A stretch of 64,000 nucleotides of DNA. It comes from Hippopus hippopus (lineage: Eukaryota; Mollusca; Bivalvia; Cardiida; Cardiidae). The notes beneath the pieces were generated by a model that did not search any database, was not told where the DNA came from, and saw only the letters and a program-made list of their open reading frames with translations. Positions 10,793-22,008 of this stretch are shown piece after piece (position 1 is the stretch's first letter; every line of letters begins with the position of its first letter). Location: positions 36,954,974 through 37,018,973 of the forward strand of contig OX328105.1 in the NCBI GenBank assembly GCA_946811185.2, in the 5' to 3' direction. The translations under genes were made by a program, and so were the position numbers.

Positions 10793-11062
10793 AATGAGCC
10801 ATTCCTTGTGAAAAGGGGTTTTAACGCATTACAAGAAGTAGCAACCAAGGTCAACCTGCGCAGTCCGCGTCTACTGACCTGGGTCGAAACTATTTGTTTT
10901 TGGCCAATTTTATGCATGTCAAATGACTAGTCTGTTTCATGATTCAGCCGGTTGATAGACAAAACTGATTTTGTGGTTTCAAATTTACATGTATATGATG
11001 ACCTGCAAAGTATAATGCATCGTGGAGATGCATCTAAACCCCTTTTGCCAGAGCATTTATGA
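10793..11062. mobile_element. MITE-B copy, diverged
   Basis: ATGAGCCATTCCTTGTGAAAA at the left mirrors TTTTGCCAGAGCATTTATGAG at the right. The interior has CAACCTGCGCAGTCCGCGTC, ACCTGGGTCGAAAC, a CATGTCAAATGACTAGTC stretch and AGCCGGTTGATAGACAAAA, all shared with the copies at 19439 and 37366. Confidence 0.75.
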
Positions 11063-12544
11063 GACTTAGATAATTGTGATTAGTAAGCAAAACCTTAGTT
11101 CTATTTATCCGATTATCCAAGCCACAAGAAACTTCAATACATACGTTTGTTATTATTAGGCCAGCAAGTCTTCCACAATCAAGTGACCTATCATTAGGAC
11201 ACAACGTCGCAGGACGTCTTATTTCCTGCACGAGGAATCAACTCTGTTAAACTGTTTTTACATAACATGAAAAACCAACTCTATCTTTAAAAAAAATTCG
11301 TTTTTTAAGAATCGACAGTTCCTCTAACATTTCTAATGGCTACTCAGCGATCAAAAGACTGCATATCTTCATATAGCTTTCGTCGCACTTGAAGCACTTA
11401 GGGCTTGGAAAATGTCGAGCAAGAGAGAGAGAGGGGGAGAGAGAGAGAGAGAGAGATTAAATGAGAACAAACTATTCCTTTGAACATAGAAACAGGAGTG
11501 GTTTGACCGATGTACAATAATCAATCGACAAATATATTCCGTGATGTCGCAGTTGTCTGTACAACGATGAATGACCTCTAATTGTTCTCAATCCTGTGTT
11601 TCTCGATGACACATTAATGATGAGGCAGTGTTGTATATAGCCGTTTTACCCTTTCATCGCCACTAAAGTCTATAGGAGTTTAAGATGTTCACAAACAAGG
11701 CATATTAATTTTTGCATTTTGTACTGGTCAATGACATTTACGGCGTGAAAAAAAACTGTCGTCAAAATATGACCATCATGGAGAAAAAAACTAAAACCCT
11801 TTAAGTACATTTTCACGAATTGCGCAGCCACGAGTGAAAATATTAACGTATGATGTTCACGAGATAAAACAAACTTAGATCTTCCACCGAAAAAATAAAA
11901 TATTCTATCTACTTCATGTTTTCGTTGGGACTTTAATCAAAATCCAGTACAGTTATTTCGGTAATTCCCCGTGGCGTAACCCCCCCCCCCCCCCCATAAG
12001 ACCTTTACAATGATAATACATTACCAGTTCACAAAGAAAAAAAGTTCGTAGGTATCGATCAGAATTGTGACAGTATTTTGTTTCAATAAATTTCAGAGAA
12101 AATCACGTTCAGTGAATAATTTAAATCAAAGGACTGAAAGTCCTGAAAAGCGGATTTGTTGAACAGTTTTAGGCTATGATTTGATGTAATGAAAATTAAT
12201 TTTTTTTATCACATGTAATACATGTATAATATGTAAGTAATTAGTAGAGTAAGCAAGGGCAATGGGAGTCGAAGTTGTTCTACCAAGTGTGCTGCGCAGC
12301 AACTGTTATTTTACTACTTATTAGAGAATAATTTGATCCAACAATTTGATGTTTTTTTTTTTCTGCTAGTATTTTATTTAGGACTGTAAACACGCGTAGG
12401 ACTGGAAAAAAAACCAAGATGTATTTATAAGTGAAAGTTATTTGACAAAGATATAGAACACTTCAGTTGTTGATTTGTTGATGAGTAAGACTTAAAAAAC
12501 TATTCAAAATAGGATGATGATATATAATGATATTTCTGTAAAAA
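11063..12544. other. Intron 1, mostly unrecognised; MITE relic near 11800-11950
   Basis: Bases about 11800-11950 share TTTCACGAATTGCGCAGCC, CACGAGTGAAAAT, TGATGTTCAC and CACCGAAA with the foldback element at 37824, so they are a decayed relative. A poly-C run of about 16 lies at 11980-11995. The rest is AT-rich and unassigned. Confidence 0.45.
11421..11457. repeat. GA microsatellite
   Basis: A run of GA dinucleotides with one GGGGG interruption. Confidence 0.9.
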
Positions 12545-13480
12545 CACAGTGTTAAGGTCTATAGCTGTCAATCAGTTTCAGCAATCATGAACAAATTTGA
12601 TCAAAGAGTACAATATATTGCTACTTACACATGTATGCAATATGAAATTTTTGTGCCTTCTTGTTGAACTCTTCACCAGAGGACAAGATTTTTGACTCCC
12701 CCAAATTAAAACCAACTATTCAGATTTTCATACTCAAAACAAACTCAAAAATGAATTACTGAATTATAGCTGGAAAATCATTAGTAAAGAAGAAGGATAA
12801 GATTTAGAAAAAATATCTGAATTGATATTCCTTAATGCACTTCACAGCCTCTTTGTGTATTATTTGATTTCATGCCACAGTTTTGGAAAGCTCTGAGGGA
12901 ATCAATAACATGTGCCATCAACAAGGATTTATATATTCAAATCAGTATCAAGACGTCATATCTGGTGTAATAAGAATAAACAGAGTGACCTATTACTAAA
13001 GTAGCCTACAATTCCATTAATAAACACCCAAAATTGCATCATTTTACTGAATTTAACCGTACACTTTATATGAAAAGAAATATATATCTGGTAGTATTTA
13101 TTGGCCTTTTATAAAATAGTTTGATTTGTGGCATAAAAACTAAATAGCTTGCTGTTTAGAGCATAAACAAACAATTCAATAGATATGGAGCCCTCAGATT
13201 ATGTGTTTTGTATTTGTAAAGGGTGGAAAAAATTCTGGAAGAAAAAAAGGAAAGCAATACTGATGTCTTGTTTTCCAACACTGTTTTCATAAGCCCTATT
13301 ACACAGGACTCATAAAACATAGGATTTATTATGTGTTAAAGGGCTAAAAAAAGAAAAATCCTCAAAAATTCTCCCAATTTAACTTTGTATGACACAAAAT
13401 TCAAGGGTCAAATATAGGCCATGTTTGGACAAACCGTAAGGTATTCTGAATACTGATTACATGTAACAGTTCTGATAAAT

Positions 13481-13560
13481 AGCCCCAAAGGCTGGGATTG
13501 AACCTAGAACCTTCAGTTCCAAACTCCGTAGGCAAACGCTCTACCACATTGCTACAAAAG
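13481..13560 (-). mobile_element. tRNA-like SINE head (minus strand)
   Basis: The minus strand reads TAGCAATGTGGTAGAGCG (A-box region), then CTACGGAG in the anticodon region, then CTAGGTTCAATCCCAG (B box GGTTCAATCCC, window 13494-13504). The D and T arms resemble a tRNA, but I see no paired acceptor stem and the anticodon stem is broken. I call it a SINE remnant, not a tRNA gene. Confidence 0.6.
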
Positions 13561-14064
13561 CTAGCTCTATAGCAAGACAGATAAGAGTACCTTTATACAA
13601 ACACAAGCTATACATTTATATCAATCTGTGGGATAGACCAGTATACAACATATGGATCCATGTCAGGTTTCCTTGGCATTTGACAACTGGATCTGGAGAA
13701 AATTTTGATTGGGGTTTATTTTAACAATTTACTGAACACTCATGTTAATAACCCTGAAGGAAATAGGCAATTGAAAGCATCGTGGAACAAGAACAAAATT
13801 CTGGTACACAGTATTTTCTCCTGTTCCAACAGTGTTTTCAATCATGAGAGTGAACTTCAGCTCATTTGTATCATTTTCTGAATTGTTGTCTGCAGATACA
13901 TTTAAAGAGCCTAAACCTTGTCATATGGGGAAGGAATGAATAACAAAATAGCATCCATTTGATTACCATTTTGATTAAAAAACAAAAAGTATCTTATGCA
14001 TAGATGGTGGACATAGACTAATCTGAACAATCTTACAAAAATTAACTCCCCTCTAAATGTGGAT

Positions 14065-14260
14065 CTGGGGTCCTGCATGGCTTACCAGTAAAGTTTAGGA
14101 CTTGTTATCTGATGGCCATATGTTTTTTTTGTGGGAGTGTCCTTAGGCAAGACACTTCAGAGCCCTAGCCTATTACTGCTGAAACCCAGACATACATAAA
14201 TAAGCTAGCTGTAGCAGTTATATGACTGAAATAATGTTGAAAGCAACATTAAAGGCCTAG
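14065..14260 (+). mobile_element. SINE remnant with GGGAGTGTCCTTAGGCAAG body
   Basis: A weak tRNA-like head (GGTCCTGCATGGCTTACCAG) is followed by GGGAGTGTCCTTAGGCAAG, CTACTGCTGAAACCC-like sequence and the tail ATATGACTGAAATAATGTTG, which matches the 3' core of the other SINEs. It abuts the foldback element beginning near 14250. Confidence 0.6.
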
Positions 14261-14622
14261 TAAATGCCAAAATATCAAAGCAGGTGTCAAAATACATTTA
14301 AATTTGAATTATACCATTTAAAGGTATGGAAAATATAGTTGAGATGACAGTCTCTTATCGTGTGGTCGGGCCATACATTAGTCGCAGGCAGAAAAAAAGA
14401 ATTCTAAAATCAGGCAAGAAGTAAACAAAAGACACAGCTACCTGGCAGGTTTTAACCTAGTTTTGAAATTAATTTCTTTGTCAGCGACTAACACTTGGAC
14501 CGACCGTACAATGACAGGTTGTCATCTTCACAATAATTTCCATACTTTTAAATGGTATGATATAGATCCAAATGCATTTAAACACCTGCTTTATTTACAT
14601 TTGGTCTTTATTGTTACTTTAA
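14250..14622. mobile_element. MITE-E, 373-bp foldback element, copy 1
   Basis: The two halves are inverted: AATATCAAAGCAGGTG at the left pairs with CACCTGCTTTATTTAC at the right, and ATACCATTTAAAGGTATGG pairs with CATACTTTTAAATGGTATG. The centre contains TGGCAGGTTTTAACCTAG. A second copy at 46383-46752 has the same ends and centre. Non-coding. Confidence 0.8.
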
Positions 14623-15411
14623 ACACCATTCAATTAATCAAATGTGGATCTAACATTGGCCTCCTGCAAGGTTAACCCTGATCTGATATTTCTGTCACTC
14701 TCACAAAATGTAGCTCTTAAGTTTTTGAAAATATTGGTAGACAAACAGATTTTTTTTTTCATTCTTACCAAAGTAATTTTTCCCCCATTCCATAACACGA
14801 TAAAGGTTACAATGTGTTTTAACTAAGGTAAGTGTGGCTATATTATCCCATTTTGAAGGATGTTCAGAAAAACTTTTGAAACAACTTATCCAATTGCTGA
14901 GCTTTATTTAGCTGTACTAAAGATCAAAGGTTTTCAGAAGGACTTGTGAAGGTGGTTTTTGTCTGAGATTATGCTTTAAGTCAGATTGAAAATATGAACA
15001 GCTCACCCTAGGGTTTGTAAACATGTGAGCTTAAATAGATACACTTAACATGATGACTATATTTTCCTTTTTCATATCATTTTAAGCATTTCTAAAATCA
15101 TTATTAATCATCATAATGCAAGACTCTTTTGAAATATTGAAACTTCTGTACTCAGACATCAAGGTTTTGACTTTTAAAACAGCATTTTATAAATCTAGTC
15201 AGACTATAAACACAACACTTTCTAAACTTTTATATAGTGGGTATAATCATATAGGCTGCAAACAATTCAAATCTAAAATATTGTGCCTATAGGAGTAGAA
15301 TTTTACTATGTTAGGTGGTCTGATCTTAATCTACTATTGATACAAAGGAAACAAATTGTCCTCATTCTGAAGTATAAAGCATGTATTGTATTGCAACTAG
15401 TATGATTTAGT

Positions 15412-15638
15412 TTAAACCCTTACAAAACAATCCCTACTTTGAACGACCTGAGGAAGAAGGCTTTTATAAAGAATTTGGGAATATGAGAAAATGCCGGTAA
15501 CCAGTATTTTTCCTTTTCCCACAATGCCTTCAGACCTTCCAAAAATAAAATTCATTTTTTTGAGTCACATTGATTCTGTTATCAGCAAATGCTTTCCATT
15601 TGGACAAGTCTCAAATTTTGTTGTGTGGTAAAGAGTTA
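15412..15638. mobile_element. MITE-D copy
   Basis: It starts TAAACCCTTACAAAACAA and ends TGTGGTAAAGAGTTAA. The centre is a foldback, AAATGCCGGTAACCAGTATTT, followed by TTTCCCACAATGCC and GCAAATGCTTTCCATTTGG. The same order of motifs is found at 33081, 44187, 45167, 58640 and 59659. Confidence 0.75.
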
Positions 15639-15960
15639 AAAAAAAACACTGGAGTCCTCTCAGGGAAATAGAAACAATAGCTTTTTGTATGTAATTTCTT
15701 ACTGAAAGCACATTATCCTTTCCATGACTAACACCTAGGAATACCTTCAAGGGTTCTTCCTTATTACTACACAACTTGAAACTATTAATTTCAAAATGAA
15801 ATACAAATTCAAACTAGACACAACAATTTGATTGTTCAGATACAATGATTTCTTCTTTCTTTTAAAAAGAAAGTTCTTGGTTTTATTCCTAACTTAAAAA
15901 AATATGTAATAGTCTGAAAGCTCAAAACTAAATGGTGTGTTCAGTATTTTCTAAGATTTA

Positions 15961-17190
15961 GACCATGTGTAATTCACGAGTATTTAATATACCTTCCTTC
16001 TGTTACATAAATGAAAATTGACCTTGTATCATCATAAAGACACAAGTCAAGAAACAATGATTTCACAAAAGAAAAGTAAGGTTAACTCATGCACTGCCAC
16101 AAAACATGAAATTGATTGTAACTACTTCAAGAATAATTTGATGTTTGACTGATTTCTGGTGGTAACATTAGTTTCAACATTGTTTCAGTCTTAGAGTGAC
16201 AACAGCCCATTTATTTGTGTACCGCTTGGGTTTTACTAGGGCTAGGCTGATTCTAAGCAGTGTCTTGTCTATAGGCACTCCTACAAAATCCTGGCAACTA
16301 GGTGAGGATAAAACCCTGGATAACCCATCCGACACCTTCACCAATCAGCCAGTCTCACAGAACCTCACTTAATAAATGAACAAGATTGTGTCATTTCACT
16401 GCTATGTTGGTGCAGGGATCGTATATATGTGTATATACGATCCCTAATTGGTGCAAATATTAAAAAAAAAAAAAAAAAAACATAGGCTGTATAGATTCAA
16501 GCTTAGACCTCATATTCTGCACAATCTGAACTTACATTATCATTCACAGTTTCAAAAAAAAAAAAAAAAAAAGGTGTTACTCTAAACTATAAAAAATGGA
16601 TTAATACTTAATAATTTCAAGTTAATTTTATGAGTATCACATAAAACATAAGAGACCTACATGTAATATGCAAACTCACATTCTTGGGTCCATTTCTATT
16701 CAGTCAAAAAATGCAGGTGTGAATAAGTACAATGTAAAAAGTGGAATTTAGTCTCACATGTAATGAAAGTTACAGTTAAAGTGTGATGGGATTTTGAAAT
16801 TTTGTCAGTGATTATGTAAGTTTTATTCATTTACATATAGATGTAAATTCCTTTATGAAGTTTTGAGCCACGTCTTTGTGAATTTGAGTCATATTACATA
16901 ATTGAACCACTGCAGGGACATGTGCAAAAAATAACATGATGTAGCATGATGAGATACTTGAAATTCAATATTAACACTGGTAAAAGGGCTATTCATTACA
17001 TCCAATGCAGTTTTGAGTGAATCCATTTTCATGGTCAAAAGAAAAGAATTAAAATCATCACTCATCACCTGGAAGAACATAGTCCAGATATTATTTGCCT
17101 TTTGATATCTGCAAATCTCTGCCCTGGGTACAGCTGAAGCAGCCAGAATGGACCAAGATCACACTCAGTGTGACAAGTTGCCATGCCAAG
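15961..17190. other. Intron 1, no recognised gene
   Basis: AT-rich DNA with poly-A runs and the 32-bp palindrome at 16414. I see no coding sequence. Confidence 0.4.
16414..16445. repeat. 32-bp palindrome
   Basis: AGGGATCGTATATA, then a short centre, then TATATACGATCCCT; the arms pair almost perfectly. Adjacent poly-A tracts lie at about 16461-16480 and 16555-16572. Function unknown. Confidence 0.7.
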
Positions 17191-17395
17191 TAAAAATTGA
17201 CCTTTACATAACTAAAATGAAACTTTCAAGTCGATAGAACAAATCCAAATATTTCAAAGTTATTTTTTGGGGGAGAAATACCTCCTTACCGGGCAGTATA
17301 GATCAAAGATCAGACTGCACGTTCGGTGCAATCTGATCTTGATCTACACTGTCTGCAAAAGGTCCTTGAGTAGCACTTAGACGCCTGGGGGTTAA
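17191..17395. mobile_element. MITE-A copy
   Basis: AACTTTCAAGTCGATAGAAC and CAAATATTTCAAAGTTA match the MITE-A left half. The central hairpin is AGATCAGACTGCACG opposed to CAATCTGATCTTGATCTAC, and the right end is CTTGAGTAGCACTTAGACG then GGGGTTAA. The left terminal repeat is eroded. Confidence 0.8.
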
Positions 17396-19438
17396 AGGAA
17401 TTGACCCTCTATAAAACTTTAAAAACTATAGGCATACCTTCATTCTGAGGTTTGAATTACTTGCTGTTTACATGAAGCACATTTACCGTCTCTAGTATGG
17501 GTTGAGCAGCAGTACATCATAAATATGTAGTTTATTAAATAAAGTAAAAATATTTTCAATTTGCTCTGTGTACATATACCTCAATCTCCAAGCATAAAAA
17601 GTATATCAAAGAATTTAAATCTACATGTCCAAATAGTAAGACGTATAGATCTAGACTAAGATGTATTCCTGTGGACCCTTTATCAAACATTTGTCTGAAA
17701 ATCCTGCATTCTTTTTTTATTCTTCTGCATGAAAGGTAACAAAATAAAATTCAAGCATATTAGAAGGACTATGAATAGACTTTTACACCTTGAAGATAAT
17801 TGAGTATCTGAGGCTTAAAGTCGAGGATGTTAGGTTAAGTTAGTGGATGTCTAGTTCACTGAGAGGGACACGATTTCTCATCGAAAGTCCCAAGTGTAAA
17901 TTCATGTCACAGGTTCGTACTTCATCGGGGCCGTTTGTGAACGAAGGATTTCTTTATGTCCCATCGATAACTGGAGAGAAATTTTGGAAGCAGTCTTGCA
18001 TAAATCAAACGTCAAATATCGTTATTATTATTTTTTTTTAATATAGACTACAGGATCTCCATTTTTTTTAAACGTTTCACAGAAATGTTTCGAACAATTC
18101 GGAAATTCATCGATAGCGCTATACGAAGGCGGTACCTAACAAAGTGCCGAATCGACTTTATGGGTTCTGTGTATTCGTTATCGAAAGGGTTTTAAATTAT
18201 TTACGGCCAAATTCTAGCTTGCTATCTGAATAGTTAAAGATGTTTGATATAATACAGATTTGAAAAATGTAATTTCATTAAGAACTTATTGCTTAATCTC
18301 CTTGTTTATTTCGGCAGCGGACGACACAGGTTGTGAATGAACATTTCTTGAATGAAAATGGGGGGAGTCTATGTAAACAATATTCATACGCATATGGCAA
18401 TATTTAATGGAAAAAAAAAAACCTTTGTTTAGTATTACAAATATTTCAAACAGACAATTTTTGTAGTTTTGACGAAATTTCGATGAAGAAATCAAACATA
18501 ATTTACGTATGATTTGTTCAAAGTCAGAGCTGAATATCATTTGCAGATCTGTGTTGTTCGTCCCGTACACCAGCCATGCAAAACTGAAAGTGAGCTCGCA
18601 TGCGTCGTTACGCATGGTGTATTTGGTTCCGGCCAAAACAATCACAGTAAGCGGATTTTCTCTATAGCAAATCCGCTAAAAAGACGAAAATCCATTTTCA
18701 AATTAGCATTTTTTAAATCTTTATTCCACACATCTTCCGAATGCCAAATGTATCCTTCCACATTAATTAGTGTCATTAGTGTCCGCCATTTATTTATATT
18801 CAAAGTGAAACAACAAATCAATAAAACTCATAATTCTGACTTTTAACAGGATTGATAAATATTTTTGAGAATGCGGGATTTTTTATATTATTCGATTCAA
18901 TCACTCTGAAATAGGTCTGATGCGTTTGAAAAGGCGAAATACAGGGGAGCTCTCAGGACTGGAGCTGGTTCCGTACGAGTATAAGTGAGTTTATCACATC
19001 GGTAAATTCACTGGTCGAAGCGGTAAGATTATCAAACCATGATCCACCATTATTTCGCAATATGAGAAGCTAAGTATGTATTTTTACACCCCATCTCTTG
19101 ACAGCTTTAGAAAAAAAAAAAAAAATGGAAAAGGAACAATCGCTTATGACAAAAAGGTGTACCTTTCCTCACGACGTTTCACAATGCATATTGATACAAT
19201 ACTTTCCTTTCATTCAAGTTTGTTTTCTTTGTGTAAACCTAATAGCAGGTCTCAAAATAGCATGTAGAAAAACGTACGAAATAATATCAAATCAAGTCAA
19301 ACGGTAAAAAGAGGGAATGAGTCAGTATCAAATCGCCTAGATTCTCTGAGCTATACATGTAAAAAAAAAATTCGTCAGCGGTAGGGTTTGACTAGTTGTT
19401 AAATATTCCTTAATACAAAAATAGACGATCAAAAGTAT
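17396..19438. other. Intron 1, unresolved low-repeat region
   Basis: This stretch has little recognisable repeat content. Overlapping open frames of about 110-119 codons occur on both strands near 18286-18846, but they match nothing I know and have no convincing splice context. A poly-A run lies near 19110. A nested small gene or non-coding transcript cannot be excluded. Confidence 0.35.
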
Positions 19439-19625
19439 ATGAGCCATGCTCTGGTAAAAGGGGACTTAATGCAATGGCAAAAAGTATCGACATAGGTTAG
19501 CCTGCGCAGTCCGCGCAGGCTGACCCTGGTCGAAACCTTTTGCTGTCGGTCAATTTTCTGCATGTCAAATGACCAGTCTAGCCCAGGATTCAGCCGGTTG
19601 TTAGACACAATGAATTTTATGGTTC
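19439..19625. mobile_element. MITE-B copy, right end lost
   Basis: Begins TGAGCCATGCTCTGGTAAAA and contains the hairpin GCCTGCGCAGTCCGCGCAGG, CTGGTCGAAACCTTTTGCTG and AGCCGGTTGTTAGACAC. The right inverted terminal repeat is missing. Confidence 0.75.
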
Positions 19626-19789
19626 CATAATTATGTGAAATTTTGAAATAGTATTCCCTTAAAGTGACAGCCGCATTAATGTTCAGTCAGATATGACCCA
19701 GTTTACAGAATTCGGTTGTTAGTGTTTGAATAAATGAATTATAGAAATTCACATGGTCACAGAGAAATGAAAAAGAAATAAACAAGACG

Positions 19790-20810
19790 TGTCACTGAGT
19801 TCTAAGGGACTGATGCCTTCGAAGTGAATATAACCCTTTACTGTGAGTTTGGAAACATGACTTTGGAAATAACTCTTACAAACGCTTCTAAACTTGCCTT
19901 GACCTTTACCTTAGACCTTAGAACACATTGCTTTTATGTGGTTGACAGTTCTACACAGTTATATTGATTTTTTTCATATCGTCTTTACATGTATGTCTTT
20001 GCCATTTCTACGCCATATATACTGCATTAAAACAAAAAGGGTCGGACACAAACATAAACACAACTTAACCTTTGTAACTAAACAATTCTATTTGTTTTTA
20101 AACATAGTTGATTTTTGCTTGACCTTTGACCGTTGCACGTGATTCTTACAACAACACATTATGTTGTCGGCAGTTCTGCACAATTATGCTTAAATTCAAT
20201 CTTAATTTAAAAAATTACAGGCCGGATACGAGCATACATGCCCCAAGAAGACAAAAAAGGTAGAGTCCGGATACGAGCATACCCACCAAAGAAAACAAAA
20301 TTCAAATTGTTACACATTTGACGTTACCACGACCTTGACCTGTGACCGACGGACATCATCTTGCGCACGACACATTGTATTTATGTGGTTGACATTTCTT
20401 TAATATCATGCCCGAGTTTATTCATAATTAAAAAAATAATAATAACAGGCTGGACAAAAAATAACCCCCCAAAAATTCCCTTTTTAGACATAGTTGCCCT
20501 TGCCGTATTGTATGTTGACAATTGTTCAAAGAAATATTGAAATTCATTCATAATTAAAAAAAAGGCAGGACGGACACGAAAGCTACCCCCAATGACACAT
20601 TTGACCAACGGATATGACTCTGGCTCGTGACACATCGTTTTCATGTGGTTTACAGATGTGCAAGGTTTTTAAAGAATTAAGTAATAGGGAAAAAAGAGTT
20701 ATGGTCCGGACACGAAACAATTACTGATGGACAGACTGATGGACAGAACAAACAAAATCTAAATGCCCCCGAACTTTTTTCATGACCATTGGAAAGTGCG
20801 TCGGGTCAAA
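19790..20810. repeat. Decayed tandem repeat, about 220-260-bp units
   Basis: A phrase of the form TTGACC-TTTGACCG, then CGCACGACACATT, then TTATGTGGTTGACA, then GGACACGA recurs near 19905, 20117, 20337 and 20600. Units are diverged and unequal. The end, ATGGACAGACTGATGGACAG followed by CCCCCGAACTTTTTTCATG, is reminiscent of the (GGAC) repeat at 820. It is a dispersed tandem-bearing element, non-coding. Confidence 0.55.
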
Positions 20811-22008
20811 CTTGTCAGCAATGGTGGAAAGTCGCGGTAGTTAATCGGTAGATTCCACCCAGAGACATTTGCATACCCTCATTTAAAAACAGAATTGTAT
20901 GCGAGATTGCAATGTGGGAAATGGTATACTCGTAATCTTGTAGGATCATGTCTTTCCTCCCCTTTTCAGCGTACACTATGAAAATTTACTTTGTAGAAGC
21001 AAACAATCGACAGCTAGTTGAAATATTTGGTGTTTTTAGACTACCCCAATTCATATCCCGTATTAGGTATTCTTATACTTATTACCACCAGTCCGATAGA
21101 GTTGTCTCTTTCTGAAAATTCTCGTGCATTAAAAAATGAACAAGTCTTGGAGTCTCGCGGGACAGCGTGATGTTTTCGGAAGCTATACGGTGCCCTTAAC
21201 GTAGCCAAATCATTAACTAACTAACCCATAACCCATAACTGGAAAAGAAGTGAGATATGAAAGCCTTAATATACTTATTAGAAACTGCATCGCAATGAAC
21301 TGTACCTCAGTGGGTGCAGATGGCTGCGTTTGATTGTACTTCATATATGATTCCATTGATTTTTTGTTTAAGGTGGTAGGTCTGAACGCGCCTTTAACTT
21401 GAAGACTTTAACGCATGGAAATAAGAAGTACATCGAACTCTGACTCCGCTTGTACATCTCTAACAACAGGTTACCTTCATCGATAATATTGTAACTTCTG
21501 AAACGACCCTTGTCTTCATTCAGTATTCCGTGTTCATATTCCGTATTCGGCTATCGCTTGCACAGCTCTAATAAGACTGACTGCATTACGAAAGAACCGC
21601 AGCGATAGCTTTTTTTTTTTGATGTTCCCATCCCTAAAAACGTAGAAAGGAATGCGTGTCTGGGTCATATCTCGAACATCATACATCTGCATGTTCGTGC
21701 TTGCAATATATAATCAGATAATATTTCACAACTCGGCAGCGCTTAGTGAGGCGGAGTCCAGAATGAAAGAAACCCAACTCCAGCTATTTAACTTGGATAT
21801 TTGCCGAATTGTGCGCGCAATACTGGTCATTTTCTACTGGGCGTTAACCATTACTTGTGCAGGTCATAATCCCTTACTAGTAGCAAATGAAGACATCCTT
21901 TCAGACATTGTAGGTTAAGATCAGCAGACTACAAGCAAAATACATTCTGATCTTGGTTCTACCCTGTTCGCTCTTGAAAATTTACAGACAAATGACCTAT
22001 ATATTTTT
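20811..22008. other. Intron 1, mostly unrecognised
   Basis: A fragment at about 21915-21980 (GTTAAGATCAGCAGACTAC, CATTCTGATCTTGG) is a decayed MITE-A centre. Otherwise I see nothing assignable. Confidence 0.4.

Larger units (their letters stand above)
12545..15960. repeat. Long copy of a dispersed element (blocks a, b, c), interrupted by other insertions
   Basis: Three blocks recur in the same order and orientation at 47262-47960. Block a is near 12550-12735 (ATGAAATTTTTGTGCCTTCT), block b near 15190-15340 (CACAACACTTTCTAAAC, ATAGGAGTAGAATTTTACTATG) and block c near 15645-15785 (GAAAGCACATTATCCTTTCC). Here blocks a and b are 2.5 kb apart; in the other copy they are about 100 bp apart. The interior contains a SINE head, a second SINE, a 373-bp foldback element and a MITE-D. 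No protein is recognisable, and the parental element is unknown. Confidence 0.5.

Noticed and set aside
13481..13560. tRNA gene on the minus strand
   Set aside because: D and T arms are tRNA-like, but no acceptor stem pairs and the anticodon stem is disrupted; better explained as a SINE head.
18286..18846. Opposed open frames of 119 and 110 codons
   Set aside because: I recognise no domain on either strand, and no splice context or conservation can be shown. I kept the interval as unresolved DNA.
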